DNA from: Sphingorhabdus sp.
Lineage (GTDB): Bacteria; Pseudomonadota; Alphaproteobacteria; Sphingomonadales; Sphingomonadaceae
Direction: 5' to 3'
Length of the DNA stretch: 64,000 nucleotides
Assembly (NCBI GenBank): GCA_028279555.1
Contig: JANQNO010000002.1
Location: 248,001-312,000 of the forward strand
The notes under the pieces are model-generated. The model saw only the letters and a list, made by a program, of their open reading frames with translations, searched no databases and had not been told where the DNA came from. Shown here piece after piece: positions 1 to 8,375 of the stretch; the stretch's first letter is position 1, and each line of letters opens with the position of its first letter. The translations under genes were made by a program, and so were the position numbers.

Positions 1-140
1 AGTGATTTCTTCGTGACATTACATGCGGGAAGGGCCTGTATTTCTTGGAATCTGCAAAATCCGCCCGGATTTGCAATAAATGATCGTTCATGGCAATTTT
101 GCTAACGAGAAAGAGACTGGATAGGGGGCGCAAAAAAACC

Positions 141-749
141 ATGGGAATCGTTGAGTTATTGGGACTGGCGGCTAGCGTTTCCCTGCTCTCCGGATGGCGG
201 CTCTATCTGACCGTCTTTGCCACCGGGCTCGCCATGCAGTCGGGCTATGTCGATTTGCCCGAGAATCTGAAAGTGCTCGATGCGCTGGGCAGCTGGTGGG
301 TGATCGGCATTGCCGGGCTGGGCGCGGTTGCCGAATTTTTCGCCGACAAGGTCGCCTGGCTCGACAGCATCTGGGACGGGCTGCATACGCTTATCCGTCC
401 ATTGGGTGGCGCTTTGCTCGCGCTGGCCGTGGTCGATAGCGGCGATCCGACCTGGCAGGTGATCGCCTTCCTGCTCGGCGGCGGAGCGGCCTTTGCCGGC
501 CATGCGACAAAGGCGACCGCGCGCGCGGCGGTCAACACATCGCCCGAACCGGTGAGCAATGTCGTTGTCTCTGCGGGCGAAGATGTCGCGACGGTCGGTA
601 TCCTCGCGCTGGTCTTTGCCAACCCCGTGGTCGCGGCAATTGTCGCGCTACTGCTGCTTGGCCTCACCTTGCTGGCGATGTGGTGGGGCTACCGCAAATT
701 CCGGCAGGTTTTCCCGAAGGCCGAAAAGATCCAGAAACCGCATAGCTAG
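141..749 (+). CDS. DUF4126 family membrane protein
   Basis: The product is about 202 residues, largely hydrophobic, with an N-terminal segment, a central pair and a C-terminal strongly hydrophobic helix (VVAAIVALLLLGLTLLAM) ending in a basic tail. The pattern matches the DUF4126 family of uncharacterised inner-membrane proteins; no enzymatic function is known to me. The open frame continues upstream to an ATG at 90, but the ATG at 141 follows a G-rich stretch (GGGGG at about 125) and begins with the family-like MGIVELLGLAASV, so I prefer it. It converges with and slightly overlaps the next gene on the opposite strand (746-749). Confidence 0.8.
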   Translation: MGIVELLGLAASVSLLSGWRLYLTVFATGLAMQSGYVDLPENLKVLDALGSWWVIGIAGLGAVAEFFADKVAWLDSIWDGLHTLIRPLGGALLALAVVDSGDPTWQVIAFLLGGGAAFAGHATKATARAAVNTSPEPVSNVVVSAGEDVATVGILALVFANPVVAAIVALLLLGLTLLAMWWGYRKFRQVFPKAEKIQKPHS

Positions 750-1810
750 GCGTTTACAGCGTCTAAAAAACCCTTCGCCCGCTGCGCAATCGCGGCTGGT
801 AATGCCTGCTCGGACAGGCCGGCAAAAGCGCCCACCAAGACGGCAACCGCACCTGAGGTCAGCAGGCTTGACGCCTTAAATCCGCCAATGACGATATCGA
901 CCAGCCCTGTCGTGACGATCAATGTCAAAATCGTCGTCAATACGCCGGTGAAGATGAGCCGCATATAGGGGGCAATCCTGTCCTGTTCGATAATCGCCAG
1001 ATCATAGAAGGTCAGCGCAACCTTGCGAATGGCAAAGGACGCCCAGGTGCCGCCCATACATCCGGCAAGCACGAGAAAGATATGCCGGAATTTATGCAGC
1101 TCTTCCGGGAACAGGAAGTCGTATTTGGTATCGCCGCAGAATGAAAAATGTGCGGCGCATTGCGGTATATATTGGTAGGCCAGAAAAATCAGGGAAAAGA
1201 CCAGAGCCGCAAGCAGCGCCGGTATGCCCAGCTTTTCGAGATATTCATTTTTGACCCTGCCGCCTTCGCGATCGACAATCTCCGCCTGTAGCGACGTGAG
1301 CGCAGCATCGGCGATTTCGGTCTTGGAATGTTCTTGCCCCAGGCCGAGTGAAGTCAACGCAAACAGCTTGTCAAAGGCTTCGTCAAAGCTGGCCCGATTG
1401 CGTGCCTGGCGTTTTGGATCGGTGGTTTCGACATTGTAGATGAGCTTCAATGCGCTCAATGTCGTTTCGATCCGGTTCTTCAGCTTTTGTTGTTCGGGGG
1501 GCATTGGATCGGCAATGTCATAGACGCCGAAATGGATATCCTGACTAAAGATTGTATCGGGGTCTTTCGGATCAAGATCGGGGTCGAGATAACGCGATAT
1601 TTCCCAGAATTTGCCATAGCTGAAATCAGTGTAGCCCCGGCTGGCGGCGTCATCATCGTCGCCGACAACGGGGCCGGTTGCCTCGGTTTGCGCCGCGCTT
1701 TTCGCATCTGCCTTGGCTGCGGCTGTCTTTCGCGCCGGGGCTTTCTTTTTCCCGTTTTTCTTGTTTTCCTTGTCAGCCTTCTTTGCGCCAGCAGTCGAAC
1801 TGATTTTCAT
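746..1810 (-). CDS. Hypothetical membrane protein with Lys/Ala-rich N-terminus
   Basis: This 354-residue protein starts with about 50 residues rich in lysine and alanine, followed by an acidic patch (DDDD). A soluble middle part follows, then three or four predicted membrane helices in the last 160 residues (for example ALLAALVFSLIFLAYQYI, a central segment near LVLAGCMGG and two near the end). I do not recognise the family. A good Shine-Dalgarno (GGGAGAG) sits just upstream of the ATG at 1810. It lies 19 bp downstream of the zinc-ribbon gene at 1830-2159 on the same strand, so the two probably form an operon. The tail-located membrane domain suggests a large cytoplasmic N-terminal part. Confidence 0.7.
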   Translation of the reverse strand: MKISSTAGAKKADKENKKNGKKKAPARKTAAAKADAKSAAQTEATGPVVGDDDDAASRGYTDFSYGKFWEISRYLDPDLDPKDPDTIFSQDIHFGVYDIADPMPPEQQKLKNRIETTLSALKLIYNVETTDPKRQARNRASFDEAFDKLFALTSLGLGQEHSKTEIADAALTSLQAEIVDREGGRVKNEYLEKLGIPALLAALVFSLIFLAYQYIPQCAAHFSFCGDTKYDFLFPEELHKFRHIFLVLAGCMGGTWASFAIRKVALTFYDLAIIEQDRIAPYMRLIFTGVLTTILTLIVTTGLVDIVIGGFKASSLLTSGAVAVLVGAFAGLSEQALPAAIAQRAKGFLDAVNA

Positions 1811-1829
1811 TTTTTCTCTCCCAAGAAAT

Positions 1830-2159
1830 TCAGGCGGTGAACTCGTTGCCGCATTTGGGGCAGGTGACCTTTTTCCTGATCGCCGGGCCGGTCTTGAAAA
1901 TTCCCGGGCCCATCGGATCGCGAATGGCCGGGCCGGTTCGCATCGGCTCTGCGCCTTGTGGACCGCCGGTTTTTGGCTTTTTTGCAGGGCCGGTCATGCG
2001 CACCGAATTGAGGTCCGGAAAACTCGACTGTTTGATCAGCGATTGGACATCGCCCAGCTCGTCCAGCAAGCCGCGATCATCGATTTCGCCCAGCGCATCG
2101 GGCGCACCATCCTCCAGCGCGCCCAGCAACGTGCCCAGATTTTCCCATTTTTCGGCCAT
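1830..2159 (-). CDS. Small hypothetical protein with C-terminal CPKCG zinc knuckle
   Basis: This is a 109-residue protein with an acidic, Leu/Asp-rich N-terminal half (residues 1-50), a Gly/Pro/Lys linker with a repeated TGPA-type motif (MTGPAKKP, RTGPAIRD, KTGPAIRK) and a terminal CPKCGNEF motif. One CxxC pair alone would need dimerisation or a partner to bind zinc. The start is supported by a GGAGAG Shine-Dalgarno. It is probably cotranscribed with the membrane protein that follows at 1810. The function is unknown; the layout suggests a small adaptor or regulator of its partner, which is inference only. Confidence 0.6.
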   Translation of the reverse strand: MAEKWENLGTLLGALEDGAPDALGEIDDRGLLDELGDVQSLIKQSSFPDLNSVRMTGPAKKPKTGGPQGAEPMRTGPAIRDPMGPGIFKTGPAIRKKVTCPKCGNEFTA

Positions 2160-2417
2160 GGCTTTTCTCTCCCCGTTTTTCCGCCCGCGATTTCAGCTGC
2201 AATTGGGGCCGGCAGGTGCGGCGAGCGATCTGCGAGGCCGGCAAGTGGATGCGAATTATGGAAAAATAGTCCGCGTCGCATCTCCGATCTGCCAGCGCCC
2301 CGCGCTGCGTGGATCATTCATCTATGCGACTCGTTTTTCTTTTCTGTCTAACGGATCGCGTTTGAGGTGTCTAATAGCGGTACGGTTGGCGAGGGCGCGT
2401 GATGGGTGTCACGAGTA

Positions 2418-3821
2418 TTAGAACAACAGGCCCAACTCAAAAGACAACTCTTTTTCGTCTTCCAAGGTTAATGCGTTATTCCCATTCACATAATTGAATC
2501 CAAGGTCCACAGCGCCTTTGCCGAAAGTCCAGAATCTCTGTTTTAATGAAGCCTCGAAGCGCCTAATATCAGGTGCAATCCCACTTATCACTGGTAGAAT
2601 CCTGTACGAAACCGAACCCAACAATTGGCTATCGCTACCGGTAGGCCCAAAGAGTTCCATTCCAAACTGAACTCCGGTAGCCAAATAGTCATCGTATTCA
2701 TTTGGGTCCGCCAGCCCTTGTTTTGTTTGTATTGCTGCTTCTAAGTCGATCTGAAAATTGCAACGGGTTCTTAGATCTAGAATTCCGATCGGAAAACCGC
2801 GTCCAAACGAACACAGAGGAATCCCGTTGTTTCCTTCATCCAAATCAAGGAATGGTTCGAACAGAACTCTCGTCCTGAGTTTTTGGCTCTTTTCAACAAA
2901 GTTGAAAATGTAGGATATCTCGGCGTTGGCAAACAGTTTCTTTTCGCTGTCATTTTTTGTTAATTCTGAATCCGAAATGACGCCAACAGCCAACACATTG
3001 GTGTCATCTTTGTTGCGCCGCTCACCATCAGCCAGCGGGGCGAATGGCCTAGTTCGACTTTTTTTGCGTTCATAAGCCGCTAGCGCATAGGTTGAAGCTG
3101 CGAGAGGATTTGATCTTATGTCCTGACCATGCAATCGCAAGCCAATCGCTCCCTTTATGTTCCAATCCGTTTTTATTTTTTCCTCACCTTCGTCATCCAC
3201 CTCCCACTTTTTGGTGTAGCTTAGCTTGAAAGAGTCAGCCTTTTTTCTTTCGTCCGCTGCTAGTCCAAAATCTTCAGGTTTTGCGCGAACGACGAACAAT
3301 GGGGATTTTTGAACCTTCCCAATTCTCTCGACTAAAGTAAGTTCTTCCTTTCCGGCTTTTTCGCCACAAATCACTCGTACAGAAGTACCCGGTTTGAACA
3401 GCCACTTTTGTTGTCCCTTGGATGGGTTGATTGGGTTTGGCACCAGCCTTGCTGGCTCACCCTTGCTGGTTCTTCCGCTTGCCAAAAGTTCTTCCAAGAG
3501 ATCAATTGAGTAATAGATCTTCTTTTCATGTTTGTTGCTGGGCGGGCCGGCGGGAGACGTTTGGATAGTGTACATGTAGGAAGGTAACGAACCGCCCGGA
3601 AAAGGCGCAGGCAGATCCGACGGTAAGATATTTGAAGAATGAACTATGGCTTCAGCAAGCCGTTTGTAAGAGATTACTCCATTTCCTTGCCCAACGCAGG
3701 CACGTTTTAGAATGGTTTGTGGATCTGCACCAGAGTCATTCGTTTCTTCGGCGAGAAGCGATTGGTGATAAAACAATGCTGCTGGCAGAAGGGCAAATTT
3801 GAACTGTTCCATCATTCTCAT
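2418..3821 (-). CDS. Hypothetical secreted, probably beta-barrel protein (AT-rich)
   Basis: The 467-residue product begins with a plausible signal peptide (KFALLPAALFYHQSLLAEE). Its C-terminal half has alternating hydrophobic strands and ends in phenylalanine (LSFELGLLF), as outer-membrane barrels often do. The central part is rich in lysine and charged residues. I do not recognise a family. Its ATG overlaps the stop of the upstream gene as ATGA (3818-3821), which points to translational coupling. Base composition is visibly more AT-rich than the flanking genes and rare-looking codons are common, which suggests horizontal acquisition. Nothing in it identifies an enzyme. Confidence 0.6.
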   Translation of the reverse strand: MRMMEQFKFALLPAALFYHQSLLAEETNDSGADPQTILKRACVGQGNGVISYKRLAEAIVHSSNILPSDLPAPFPGGSLPSYMYTIQTSPAGPPSNKHEKKIYYSIDLLEELLASGRTSKGEPARLVPNPINPSKGQQKWLFKPGTSVRVICGEKAGKEELTLVERIGKVQKSPLFVVRAKPEDFGLAADERKKADSFKLSYTKKWEVDDEGEEKIKTDWNIKGAIGLRLHGQDIRSNPLAASTYALAAYERKKSRTRPFAPLADGERRNKDDTNVLAVGVISDSELTKNDSEKKLFANAEISYIFNFVEKSQKLRTRVLFEPFLDLDEGNNGIPLCSFGRGFPIGILDLRTRCNFQIDLEAAIQTKQGLADPNEYDDYLATGVQFGMELFGPTGSDSQLLGSVSYRILPVISGIAPDIRRFEASLKQRFWTFGKGAVDLGFNYVNGNNALTLEDEKELSFELGLLF

Positions 3822-4132
3822 TGGAGCATCGCTCTTGCTTTTGCAGTGGCATTTGCGGCTGCGGCCTTTTCCGAGATAAAAGCCTGAAACGTCTGAAGAC
3901 GTTCTTTCCTAAGCTTGTCCTTTTCATAAGCATGAACTTCTATCGGGTTTTGGATTTCTGAGTTAAAGCTGTTGACCAAATTCGTTGCAGTTTGCCGCCA
4001 ACCTCGCCTTGTAAAAAAGAACGGATCTTCCGACGGTTTCTTCATTTTCCATGCTCGATCTTTCAAATCGTCATAGGACTCTGAAATCCAGTCTTCGATA
4101 ACTGCTTCCGCAATTGAATAGAAATTGGGCAT
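3818..4132 (-). CDS. Small hypothetical protein, first gene of an AT-rich pair
   Basis: The 104-residue protein is mostly alpha-helical and charged, with no signal peptide or membrane segment. The C-terminal third (FQAFISEKAAAANATAKARA) is Ala/Lys-rich and likely helical. A strong Shine-Dalgarno (AAGGAGGG) precedes the ATG. Its stop overlaps the start of the secreted protein downstream, so the two are cotranscribed and probably functionally linked. A LexA-type site lies about 96 bp upstream of the start (4228-4242), so DNA damage control of this pair is possible, although the site could equally serve uvrA. No family is recognised. Confidence 0.55.
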   Translation of the reverse strand: MPNFYSIAEAVIEDWISESYDDLKDRAWKMKKPSEDPFFFTRRGWRQTATNLVNSFNSEIQNPIEVHAYEKDKLRKERLQTFQAFISEKAAAANATAKARAMLQ

Positions 4133-4227
4133 ATTTCCCTCCTTTTTCGAAACAGCGTTTTACAAGCGCAAAGAAGCCTGCGCCGTGACCGCCGTCACGC
4201 CCCGCCACAAAACCGCACTTGCGCTTG

Positions 4228-4242
4228 GAACATAAATAGAAC
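4228..4242. promoter_or_regulatory. Candidate LexA (SOS) box, GAAC-N7-GAAC
   Basis: The sequence reads GAAC, seven bases, GAAC, which on the minus strand is GTTC-N7-GTTC, the alphaproteobacterial LexA consensus. It lies between divergently oriented units: 327 bp upstream of uvrA and 96 bp upstream of the gene starting at 4132. uvrA is a classic SOS gene, so control of uvrA is plausible, but the distance is long and the AT-rich pair is nearer. That it binds LexA is inferred. Confidence 0.5.
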
Positions 4243-4365
4243 ATAAGCCGCGATCATGGTTGGCCATTCGAACAGGTGGACTCTGTCTGCGCGGCGCGGC
4301 ATGGATGCGCGGATGATTCCCGTTTTGCTTTCGAAAATTGCGCCCGCTTTGGCCACAGATGGGGT

Positions 4366-4426
4366 TGTCCTGAAACAAGTTCAGGATGACGTTTCCAATA
4401 TCGTCATGCTGAATTCAGTTCAGCAT
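4366..4426. repeat. Dispersed palindromic repeat between divergent units
   Basis: Two adjacent hairpin-forming units are visible: GTCCTGAAACAAGTTCAGGA around 4366-4387 and a related ATGCTGAATTCAGTTCAGCAT unit, about 21 bp, at 4406-4426. They resemble the extragenic palindromes found widely in sphingomonad genomes. They sit in the 436-bp gap between 4132 and 4569, which otherwise holds the LexA-type site and no convincing gene. A short open frame over the region encodes repeat-derived peptide and is not credible as a gene. Confidence 0.6.
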
Positions 4427-4568
4427 AACTGCATGCAGCCAGGAACAGCGGCTGGCCTGAAACAGCGACTTGCCGGAAGCAAGAATGACGGCCTGTTCCT
4501 GAACGACATATCCCCGTCTGGATTTTTCGCATGAGCCTCGCCCACATACCGAAGCAGAGGCCTGCCAA

Positions 4569-7526
4569 ATGCTGACCCACATAAAAGTGCGCGGTGCACG
4601 CGAGCATAATCTAGCGGGAATCGATATCGATCTGCCGCGCGACAAGCTGATCGTCATCACCGGCCTGTCGGGCAGCGGCAAATCGTCGCTCGCTTTCGAC
4701 ACCATCTACGCAGAAGGGCAGCGCCGCTATGTCGAGAGCCTGTCGGCCTATGCGCGGCAATTTCTGGAGATGATGCAGAAGCCCGATGTCGAGCATATCG
4801 AGGGGCTCTCGCCCGCCATCTCGATCGAGCAGAAGACGACGTCGCGCAATCCCCGCTCGACCGTTGCGACGGTCACCGAAATCTACGATTACATGCGCCT
4901 GCTCTGGGCGCGCGTCGGCATTCCCTATTCGCCCGCAACCGGCGAGCCCATCGCGGCGCAGACGGTCAGCCAGATGGTCGACCGCGTGATGGCGCTGAAG
5001 GAAGGCACCCGCCTCTATCTGCTCGCGCCGGTGGTGCGCGGGCGCAAGGGCGAATATCGCAAGGAAATCGCCGAGTGGCAGAAGGCCGGTTTCACGCGGC
5101 TGCGCGTCGATGGAGAATTCTTCCCGATCGAGGAAGCGCCTGCGCTCGACAAGAAATACAAGCACGATATCGAGGTGGTGGTCGACCGGCTGGTGGTCAA
5201 GGAAGGGTTGCAGACGCGGCTGGCCGACAGTTTCGAAACGGCCTTGCGGCTTGCCGATGGCCTTGCCTATGTAGACCTGGCGGATGGGACGGTTGAGGAG
5301 GCGATACCCACCCCTAACCCCTCCCGCAAGCGGGAGGGGAACGATACGGTCTCTCCCCTCCCGCTTGCGGGAGGGGTCGGGGGTGGGCCTGGCAACCTCA
5401 AAGGCGCAGGCATCCCCGCCAACCGCATCGTATTCAGCGAGAATTTCGCATGCCCGGTTTCGGGATTCACGATTGCCGAGATCGAACCGCGGCTCTTCTC
5501 CTTCAATGCGCCGCAGGGGGCCTGCCCCGATTGCGACGGGCTGGGCGAAAGGCTCGAATTCGACCCGCAGCTGGTGGTGCCCAATGAGGGGCTTTCGCTA
5601 AAGCAGGGCGCGGTCGTCCCCTGGGCGAAATCGAACCCGCCCTCGCCCTATTATATGCAGGTGCTGTCCTCTCTGGCACGTGCCTATGATTTCGATCTGG
5701 AAACGCCCTGGCGCGATCTTCAGCCGGACCAGAAGCAGATCATCCTCAATGGCACGGGCGGAATGCCGGTCGGGCTGACCTTCAAGGACGGCCGCAAGGA
5801 ATATACAGTTACTAAGCCCTTTGAGGGCGTGATCGGCAATCTGCATCGCCGCATATTGCAGACCGACAGCGCCTGGATGCGCGAGGAGCTCTCCAAATTC
5901 CAGACCGCGCAGCCCTGCGAGACCTGCGGCGGGAAACGGCTCAAACCTGAAGCGCTCGCGGTGAAGGTGGCGATGACCGACATTGCCGAGCCGACGCGGA
6001 TGAGCGTGGGCGACGCGCTCGCCTGGTTTGAAGCCCTTGAGGAAAAGCTCACCGATACGCAAAAGCAGATCGCCACCGCGATCCTGAAAGAGATCAATGA
6101 GCGGCTGGGCTTTCTCAACAATGTCGGGCTGGACTATCTCAATCTCGACCGCACTTCCGGCACATTGTCCGGCGGCGAGAGCCAGCGTATCCGCCTTGCC
6201 AGCCAGATCGGCAGCGGCCTTTCCGGCGTGCTATACGTCCTCGACGAGCCCAGCATTGGCTTGCACCAGAAAGACAATGACCGGCTGCTCGCCACGCTCA
6301 AGCGCCTTCGCGACCTCGGCAATACCGTGATCGTCGTCGAGCATGACGAGGATGCGATCCGCAATGCCGACTATGTCGTCGATCTCGGCCCCGGCGCCGG
6401 CGTGCATGGCGGCGAGGTGGTCGCCAAGGGCACGCTGAAACAGATCATGCGCGCCAAAAAATCAATGACCGCGGATTACCTGAATGGCACGCGCGAAATT
6501 GCGGTCCCCGAAAAGCGCCGCAAGGGCAATGGCAAGACGCTCACAGTCAAAGGCGCGACGGCCAACAACCTCAAAGACGTGACCGCCTCGATCCCGCTCG
6601 GCACCTTCACCTGCATCACTGGCGTCTCGGGCAGCGGAAAATCATCGCTCACCATCGATACGCTCTACCGCGCCGCTGCGCGCTCGCTGAATGGCGCGCG
6701 CGTTATTGCCGGGCCGCATGAGGCTATCGAGGGACTCGACCATCTCGACAAGGTGATCGATATCGACCAGTCGCCCATCGGCCGCACACCCAGATCGAAC
6801 CCCGCGACCTATACGGGTGCCTTCACCAATATCCGCGACTGGTTTGCCGGGCTCCCGGAATCGGAGGCGCGCGGCTACAAGCCCGGGCGTTTCAGCTTCA
6901 ATGTGAAGGGTGGCCGCTGCGAGCAATGCACCGGCGACGGCGTGATCAAGATCGAGATGCATTTCCTGCCCGATGTTTACGTGACCTGCGAGGAATGCGG
7001 CGGCAAGCGCTATAATCGCGAAACGCTGGAGGTGAAGTGGAAGGGGCTGTCGATTGCCGATGTGCTCGACATGACGGTCGAGGATGCGGTCGAAACCTTC
7101 AAGGCCGTGCCGCCGATCCGCGACAAGATGGCGATGCTCTATGAGGTCGGCCTCGGCTATGTAAAAGTGGGCCAGCAGGCGACGACCCTGTCGGGCGGCG
7201 AGGCGCAGCGCGTCAAGCTCGCCAAGGAGCTTTCCAAACGCTCGACCGGCAAGACGCTCTATATCCTCGATGAGCCCACCACGGGGCTGCATTTCGAGGA
7301 TGTGCGGAAGCTTTTGGAAGTGCTCCACCGGCTTGTTGAGCAGGGCAACAGCGTGGTGGTGATCGAGCATAATCTCGATGTGATCAAGACCGCCGATCAT
7401 ATCATCGATCTTGGCCCCGAAGGCGGCGTCAAGGGCGGGGAGATCGTTGCGGAGGGCACACCCGAACAGGTCGCCGCGAACCCGCTCAGCTATACCGGCG
7501 GCTATCTGAAGAAGATGTTGGGGTAG
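4569..7526 (+). CDS. uvrA: Excinuclease ABC subunit UvrA
   Basis: UvrA is the damage-recognition ATPase of nucleotide excision repair and loads UvrB. The 985-residue protein has both ABC modules. Module one has Walker [10 protein letters not shown] near residue 33 and [11 protein letters not shown] with [11 protein letters not shown] near 540-570. Module two has GVSGSGKSS near 686, the zinc module CEQC...CEEC near 783-810, [11 protein letters not shown] near 873 and [11 protein letters not shown]. The first zinc module is CPVS...CPDC, lacking one cysteine, a variant I associate with alphaproteobacteria. An 81-bp palindrome (5307-5387) is inserted in frame at residues 247-273, just before that module. 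The expected length is about 950, so the insert accounts for the excess. Confidence 0.97.
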   Translation: MLTHIKVRGAREHNLAGIDIDLPRDKLIVITGLSGSGKSSLAFDTIYAEGQRRYVESLSAYARQFLEMMQKPDVEHIEGLSPAISIEQKTTSRNPRSTVATVTEIYDYMRLLWARVGIPYSPATGEPIAAQTVSQMVDRVMALKEGTRLYLLAPVVRGRKGEYRKEIAEWQKAGFTRLRVDGEFFPIEEAPALDKKYKHDIEVVVDRLVVKEGLQTRLADSFETALRLADGLAYVDLADGTVEEAIPTPNPSRKREGNDTVSPLPLAGGVGGGPGNLKGAGIPANRIVFSENFACPVSGFTIAEIEPRLFSFNAPQGACPDCDGLGERLEFDPQLVVPNEGLSLKQGAVVPWAKSNPPSPYYMQVLSSLARAYDFDLETPWRDLQPDQKQIILNGTGGMPVGLTFKDGRKEYTVTKPFEGVIGNLHRRILQTDSAWMREELSKFQTAQPCETCGGKRLKPEALAVKVAMTDIAEPTRMSVGDALAWFEALEEKLTDTQKQIATAILKEINERLGFLNNVGLDYLNLDRTSGTLSGGESQRIRLASQIGSGLSGVLYVLDEPSIGLHQKDNDRLLATLKRLRDLGNTVIVVEHDEDAIRNADYVVDLGPGAGVHGGEVVAKGTLKQIMRAKKSMTADYLNGTREIAVPEKRRKGNGKTLTVKGATANNLKDVTASIPLGTFTCITGVSGSGKSSLTIDTLYRAAARSLNGARVIAGPHEAIEGLDHLDKVIDIDQSPIGRTPRSNPATYTGAFTNIRDWFAGLPESEARGYKPGRFSFNVKGGRCEQCTGDGVIKIEMHFLPDVYVTCEECGGKRYNRETLEVKWKGLSIADVLDMTVEDAVETFKAVPPIRDKMAMLYEVGLGYVKVGQQATTLSGGEAQRVKLAKELSKRSTGKTLYILDEPTTGLHFEDVRKLLEVLHRLVEQGNSVVVIEHNLDVIKTADHIIDLGPEGGVKGGEIVAEGTPEQVAANPLSYTGGYLKKMLG
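5307..5387. repeat. In-frame palindromic insertion inside uvrA
   Basis: The element has two copies of the hairpin CCCCTCCCGC/GCGGGAGGGG (5318-5339 and 5355-5376), flanked by complementary outer arms CCCACCCC (5307-5314) and GGGGTGGG (5380-5387). The whole is a nested inverted repeat. It is exactly 81 bp, or 27 codons, and begins and ends on codon boundaries, so UvrA stays in frame with an added Gly/Pro/Arg-rich segment at residues 247-273. Confidence 0.85.
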
Positions 7527-7531
7527 TGATG

Positions 7532-7745
7532 CCCTCCCCATCGACTTGCGATGGGGAGGGGGGACCATGCGCAGCATGGTGGAGGGGTCTATGTGTCATC
7601 TCACGCGGAGGCGCAAAGGCGCGGAGGAAAAGGAAAACCCGTCACCCTGAACTTGTTTGACCTTTGGTCACTGCGTTCCAGGGTCCATCATGCAGCAGAA
7701 TCCGCGCACGACTTGGGATGGATACTGAAACGAGTTCAGCATGAC
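7532..7745. repeat. Cluster of dispersed palindromic repeats after uvrA
   Basis: The gap between uvrA and the DUF4345 gene is made almost wholly of repeat material. A perfect hairpin CCCTCCCCATCG/CGATGGGGAGGG is at 7532-7560. A second, ACCATGC/GCATGGT, is at 7564-7580. A purine-rich GGAGGCGCAAAGGCGCGGAGG tract, about 21 bases, follows near 7605-7626. A further unit between GTCACCCTGAACTTGTTT (7641) and TGAAACGAGTTCAGCATGAC (about 7745) matches the family at 4366-4426. The first hairpin could also end uvrA transcription, although no T-run follows it. Confidence 0.6.
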
Positions 7746-7762
7746 GATGCGGAAACAGGTGC

Positions 7763-8158
7763 CTACTGAGCCACCACGCGGTTCAGCCAGAGCAGCGTGA
7801 TCGGCACGCTGAGCTCGGCGATCATCCCGGCGATCATTTCGGGCGGCGGCGCGCCGACGGAGAGGTAGGAAACGGCGCGCGCAATCCCGCCGATAAACAC
7901 CGCGACCACGACCGCGCGGTAAAGCGTAGCGCGGCGCTTCACATCGCCGGCGACGTAAAACAGCATCGCTGAGATGCCGATATAGACACCGGAGAGATAG
8001 CGGAATTGGTTGTCGAGCGCGTTGCCGCCTAGTCCGTCGATGCAGTTTCCGGGACCTTCACCGCAGACGAGCCCTTCCGCGCCGCCCAGCACGCCCGTCA
8101 CGCCAAAGAAGAGCGGAACAGCCGCGAAGAGGCAGACGAATATCCTGAATGCGGTCAT
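7763..8158 (-). CDS. DUF4345 family membrane protein
   Basis: The 131-residue protein has four hydrophobic segments in a compact arrangement (MTAFRIFVCLFAAVPLFFG at the start, a second near YIGISAMLFYVAG, a third near AVVVAVFIGGIARAV and one at the end). The central NQFRYLSGVYIG stretch is characteristic of DUF4345. It is an inner-membrane protein of unknown function. The ATG is preceded by a strong GGGAGGGGG ribosome site. It reads toward the uvrA repeat cluster and has no obvious operon partner. Confidence 0.8.
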   Translation of the reverse strand: MTAFRIFVCLFAAVPLFFGVTGVLGGAEGLVCGEGPGNCIDGLGGNALDNQFRYLSGVYIGISAMLFYVAGDVKRRATLYRAVVVAVFIGGIARAVSYLSVGAPPPEMIAGMIAELSVPITLLWLNRVVAQ

Positions 8159-8375
8159 GATGGCCCCCTCCCAGTTACCCAGCGCGGATGCTCGCAGGAT
8201 GGAGCAGGGGAGTCAAATTTGGGCAGTCACAGAAATAACCGCTGCACTAGCTCCAGTCGATTCCGGTCGCGATGCGCAACCTTCATATGCGCAAGGAAGG
8301 TATCGGTGGCGGGAAGATTTTTGAAGGGGGGTGGGGGGAGCGAAATAATGTCGTGTCAGAGCAGTTAGACAGCCT

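Noticed and set aside
4256-4534. A 92-codon plus-strand frame upstream of uvrA
   Set aside because: Its middle is translated from the dispersed palindromes at 4366-4426 and there is no ribosome site or family resemblance.
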